Of a stretch of DNA of 64,000 nucleotides, positions 63,787 to 64,000 are shown piece after piece (the first letter of the stretch is position 1; each line of letters starts with the position of its first letter). The notes under the pieces were generated by a model. The model ran no database searches. It was not told the DNA's origin and saw nothing but the letters and a program-made list of their open reading frames with translations. Where the stretch lies: contig NZ_CAMPHI010000004.1 in assembly GCF_946885955.1 (NCBI RefSeq), positions 1-64,000 of the forward strand, read 5' to 3'. Origin of the DNA: an uncultured Pseudomonas sp. (GTDB lineage: Bacteria; Pseudomonadota; Gammaproteobacteria; Pseudomonadales; Pseudomonadaceae). A program made the position numbers and the translations under genes.

Positions 63787-64000
63787 CCAACACCCCCCAG
63801 GGCAAGGCAAAATCACCCGAAACGCCGGGCGACGGCTATTCGAATCCGGATTAGTAGCTGGCCAGAAGCCCCATCACAAGCAACCTTTACTCTTTATGTC
63901 ATTCCATTTGGTCATGAACCTGCAACAGGTGGTACAGGCGCTCTATCGACGCTATCGAGACAATCAAGCAGCCGTATCGCCCTCCCGCACCTAGGGTGGA
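63787..64000. other. Right-edge intergenic sequence
   Basis: This holds the upstream region of the FAD oxidoreductase. A 26-codon frame from 63914 begins MNLQQVVQALYRRY, but it ends at 63994 and has no clear ribosome binding site, so I do not call it. Confidence 0.4.

Overview
The window is chromosomal DNA from a GC-rich gammaproteobacterium, almost certainly a Pseudomonas. The main evidence is the gene order desB-desC-desT-ureE-ureF-ureG-hupE, which matches the P. aeruginosa PA4888-PA4894 neighbourhood as I remember it, together with a braCDEFG-type liv operon, a colicin E9-like pyocin DNase with Im9-like immunity genes, and typical pseudomonad intergenic repeats. I see no tRNA, rRNA or CRISPR array.

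Layout. 1-3.6 kb is an accessory patch: ash-like and small island ORFs, an S-type pyocin DNase, and three Im9-family immunity genes of which the middle one is frameshifted. 3.6-11.1 kb holds an AT-richer M50 protease gene, a WG-repeat protein, a GNAT enzyme, a family 3 solute-binding protein and a divergent LysR/EamA pair. These are separated by three copies of a palindromic repeat and followed by a 170-bp MITE-like element. 11.1-14.2 kb is a copper/silver module (Met-rich periplasmic protein, DUF2933 membrane protein, P1B ATPase). 14.2-20.9 kb carries a divergent MFS/LysR pair and a TetR-controlled HlyD/ABC-2 exporter.

21.5-26.0 kb is the most interesting block: cydP-cydA-cydB-cydX-ybgE for a long-Q-loop bd oxidase, and convergent to it a two-gene unit encoding a DUF3365 c-heme protein and a CsoR/FrmR-family repressor. 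Nearly identical 16-bp CsoR-type operators lie upstream of both transcription units, and the repressor lacks the usual His/Cys ligand positions. The block is flanked by direct repeats of the 3' end of an attH-like gene, one intact and one decayed, which suggests that it arrived or was duplicated as a unit. 26-30.3 kb is an AttEFGH-like ABC system.

30.5-37.3 kb contains a lipase, the acyl-CoA desaturase system with its DesT operator, and urease accessory genes; the structural ureABC genes are not here. A 370-bp noncoding stretch at 37.4-37.8 kb has three perfect DnaA boxes in repeated units. 37.9-46 kb is a TetR-controlled tripartite RND efflux locus with an in-frame 15-bp tandem repeat in the adaptor gene, followed by an SDR and a second TetR. 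46-52.7 kb is a mixed set: AraC, alpha/beta hydrolase, GFA-family protein, a broken PhyH gene, an orphan FliB-like methylase, a GST and a VOC protein. 53-54.8 kb is a hipA-hipB toxin-antitoxin pair in inverted order with palindromic operators. 54.9-56.8 kb is an orphan KAS II divergent from an HxlR regulator across a 27-bp palindrome. 57-62.2 kb is the livKHMGF operon with a terminator, an intercistronic hairpin and a candidate 21-codon leader peptide. An FAD oxidoreductase closes the window.
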